A stretch of 64,000 bases of DNA, taken from contig NZ_CP017671.1 of the NCBI RefSeq assembly GCF_001874625.1, positions 186,001 to 250,000 on the forward strand, in the 5' to 3' direction. The position numbers and the translations under genes are program-made. Origin of the DNA: Providencia rettgeri (lineage in GTDB: Bacteria; Pseudomonadota; Gammaproteobacteria; Enterobacterales; Enterobacteriaceae). The notes beneath the pieces are model-generated. The model did not search any database, was not told where the DNA came from, and worked only from the letters and a program-made list of their open reading frames with translations. Shown here piece after piece: positions 62,111-64,000 of this stretch (the first letter of the stretch is position 1; every line of letters begins with the position of its first letter).

Positions 62111-62547
62111 GATGGTTCTCCTACTAGACGGTGCCCCAGCCGATGTGAACGACCATGAAATAAGGCTAATGTTTTGCCGTCTTGGTTGACTATTTCAACT
62201 TCATATAGGCCATTTTGTTTACCTTGATGTTTCATTTGCGCTATTGCAGTGAGTAAATCACCTTCAAAACCGGGGCGAATGAAATCGATAGAGCACATAG
62301 AGGCAACAGCAGCGTGCCCTTGGCTGTTGCAGGCATAGGCGAAGGCGGTATCTGCAAGGCTAAAGAGTTGTCCCCCGTGACAGGTTTTATGGCCATTTAG
62401 CATTTGTGCTGTAATCGGCATTTTTAGTTGCGCAAAACCTTCCTCTACTTTTTCAATAGACATGCCCATAGCTTTTGCGCATGCGTCATCTTTGTACATC
62501 ATGTGGGCTGATTGTTGAGCAAGGGTAACATTTGGTACGGAAATCAT
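62107..62547 (-). CDS. paaI: Acyl-CoA thioesterase PaaI
   Basis: 146-residue hot-dog-fold thioesterase; conserved HGGQLFSLADTAFAYA with the catalytic Asp66. It releases CoA from stalled ring-hydroxylated intermediates. Overlaps paaH by 4 bp and paaJ by 4 bp, so the three are translated as one unit. Confidence 0.96.
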   Translation of the reverse strand: MISVPNVTLAQQSAHMMYKDDACAKAMGMSIEKVEEGFAQLKMPITAQMLNGHKTCHGGQLFSLADTAFAYACNSQGHAAVASMCSIDFIRPGFEGDLLTAIAQMKHQGKQNGLYEVEIVNQDGKTLALFHGRSHRLGHRLVGEPS

Positions 62548-64000
62548 AGCAACTCCTTGAAAGATAAAGATTGATGGCCTACAGCTAACTGCCTTAATAA
62601 TGGGTTGGGCCGATAGCGGCTATCCCCATAAAACTGTGTTAAGTGCTCAAGTACTGTTAATACTCGTTGCCAGCCAAGTTGCGCTCCCCAAGCTAAAGGG
62701 CCTTTGGGGTAATTCACACCAAAACGCATGGCGTTATCTGTATCCAGTGTGGTTGCTATCCCTTTATTGACGACATCCAGCGCTTCATTACATAACATCG
62801 CAACAGTTCTCATTGCTAAGAGTGCAGGGTAGTCAGGTAGTACAATCACGTTTTTCCCAAGCGATTGAAAAAATGCAATTGCTTGCTGGTTTTGTTGCAC
62901 GTTATTTTGTGCAGCACAGCTGAGAGTGACTGCCGTTGCGGCAAGGTAATTAGCAGATAAATCAAATTGCACGACAGCTTGCCCCAACTTTTGCGCATGA
63001 GATGATGTTGATTCACCATTTGTTAACATAATAATAACGTCATTAACAATGAGTGTTGGGGATTGTTCTTGCTGTTGTGTTGATCCTTCGAGTGAGATCC
63101 CACTTTCAGATAAAAGCTGCACAAATTCAGGAAATATTTGCCAATTCCCACATACTTTGACCTGTTGTGGTTGGTCAAGAAGGGCTTTTGCTGCAAATAA
63201 TGGCTTAGGTTGCGGTTTGTTATCATCGTAATGATAGAAACCTTGTTTTGATTTACGACCGAAATGCCCTGCCTGAACTAATTCTAACTGCATTAATGAG
63301 GTTTGAAATCGTGGGTCATAGCCGAAGGCTTTAAACACCGATTCAGTCACCGCATAGTTGATGTCATGGCCGATTAAGTCAGTAAGTTGTAATGGCCCCA
63401 TGGCAAATCCACCTGCATCGCGTATTGCGCAATCTAACGTTGCGGGGCTGCCAATTTGCTCTTCAAGGGCTCGTAATGTTTCTGCGTAAAATGGTCTTGC
63501 CACTCGGTTAACAATAAAACCAGGGGTAGAACGGCAAATAACAGGGACTTTACCGAATGACTGGGTCAATATTTTTAATTGTGAAATAACGTGGTCTGAT
63601 GTTTCTAACCCACGAACTACTTCGACTAACTTCATCACGGGGGCGGGGTTAAAAAAATGCAGCCCAGCAAGGCGTTCAGGGTGCTTTAATTGACTGGCAA
63701 TGGCAGTAATTGAGAGCGATGAGGTATTACTTGCAAATATAGTTTTTTCGCTACAAATAGCTTCTAAATCGTTAAAAATAGCTTGTTTTATCTCTAATTT
63801 TTCTGCGATAGCTTCAATGACCAGTTGCGCATTCGCTAATTGAGATAAATTTTGCACCACAGTAATGTTTTCGATGATGCTTTCTGTCGCTTTGGCTTCA
63901 GCTTTCCCTTGGGTAACCCGTTTGCGTAAACGTTGGGTCATTGCTGATATTGATTGGGTTAATACCTGTTGGTTAACATCAAACAGTAAAACAGTTAAGC
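62544..64000 (-). CDS. paaH: 3-hydroxyadipyl-CoA dehydrogenase PaaH (5' end outside window)
   Basis: The frame is open to the right edge, so the N-terminal part with the NAD glycine motif lies outside the window; a Met at 63941 is internal. Visible are LAGLHFFNPAPVMKLVEVV, STPGFIVNRVARPFY, the LTDLIGHDINYAVT signature and a repeated C-terminal domain (MRFGVNYPKGPLAWG). It oxidises 3-hydroxyadipyl-CoA with NAD. About 486 residues are visible. Confidence 0.95.
   Translation of the reverse strand, partial: LTVLLFDVNQQVLTQSISAMTQRLRKRVTQGKAEAKATESIIENITVVQNLSQLANAQLVIEAIAEKLEIKQAIFNDLEAICSEKTIFASNTSSLSITAIASQLKHPERLAGLHFFNPAPVMKLVEVVRGLETSDHVISQLKILTQSFGKVPVICRSTPGFIVNRVARPFYAETLRALEEQIGSPATLDCAIRDAGGFAMGPLQLTDLIGHDINYAVTESVFKAFGYDPRFQTSLMQLELVQAGHFGRKSKQGFYHYDDNKPQPKPLFAAKALLDQPQQVKVCGNWQIFPEFVQLLSESGISLEGSTQQQEQSPTLIVNDVIIMLTNGESTSSHAQKLGQAVVQFDLSANYLAATAVTLSCAAQNNVQQNQQAIAFFQSLGKNVIVLPDYPALLAMRTVAMLCNEALDVVNKGIATTLDTDNAMRFGVNYPKGPLAWGAQLGWQRVLTVLEHLTQFYGDSRYRPNPLLRQLAVGHQSLSFKELL

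Noticed and set aside
1-64000. CRISPR arrays, tRNA or rRNA genes, transposases, integrases
   Set aside because: None recognised on reading both strands; no regularly spaced repeats and no cloverleaf seen.

Overview
The window looks like a stretch of chromosome from an AT-rich enteric gammaproteobacterium of the order Enterobacterales. The norR/norV, yah and paa genes have close E. coli-type counterparts. The intergenic DNA is AT-rich and there is a 127-bp ERIC-type palindrome. The low GC together with an Inv/Spa-type type III secretion system (T3SS) points to Morganellaceae, most probably Providencia. The genus is an inference and no species is claimed.

Layout. (1) 1-3.7 kb: nitric oxide defence, with norR divergent from a norV-ytfE operon; three NorR boxes and a sigma-54 promoter lie between them, and NorV lacks its rubredoxin domain. 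(2) 3.8-9.6 kb: two drug/metabolite export loci, a TetR-controlled HlyD/MFS pump and a MarR-linked FUSC exporter, each with a pair of visible palindromic operators. (3) 9.6-37 kb: a complete Inv/Mxi/Spa (SPI-1-type) T3SS. A decayed invasin/intimin-like gene sits at its left edge, followed by a YbaY/YscW-like pilotin and a small winged-helix regulator. The leftward operon prgHIJK-orgAB-orgC-like builds the basal rings, rod, needle and sorting platform. The rightward operon invF-invGEABCIJ-spaOPQRS builds the secretin, export gate and ATPase. It is followed by sicA-sipBCD (chaperone, pore and tip), a candidate effector in the sipA position, and the acyl carrier protein iacP. A 17-codon leader ORF with a strong ribosome binding site precedes invF, and spaO carries an internal start for its C-terminal isoform.

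(4) 37.2-40.8 kb: MFS symporter, LacI regulator and nucleoside hydrolase, probably a nucleoside or related uptake and cleavage unit. (5) 40.8-51.3 kb: a counterpart of the E. coli yah cluster (yahB divergent from yahDEFG, then an NCS2 permease, yahI and yahJ). From family knowledge this suggests a carbamoyl-transfer pathway ending in carbamate kinase ATP production. An ERIC element lies between yahG and the permease. (6) 51.3-54.3 kb: an IroE-type siderophore esterase and a catecholate-type TonB-dependent receptor that is broken by a frameshift, with a Fur-box-like site. (7) 54.4-57.7 kb: small ORFs and a second EmrAB-type pump preceded by a 15-bp-arm inverted repeat and a 42-residue membrane peptide. 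(8) 57.8-64 kb: the distal phenylacetate catabolism genes paaHIJK and paaX-paaY, with paaH running off the window end.

No integrase, transposase, tRNA, rRNA or CRISPR array was recognised.
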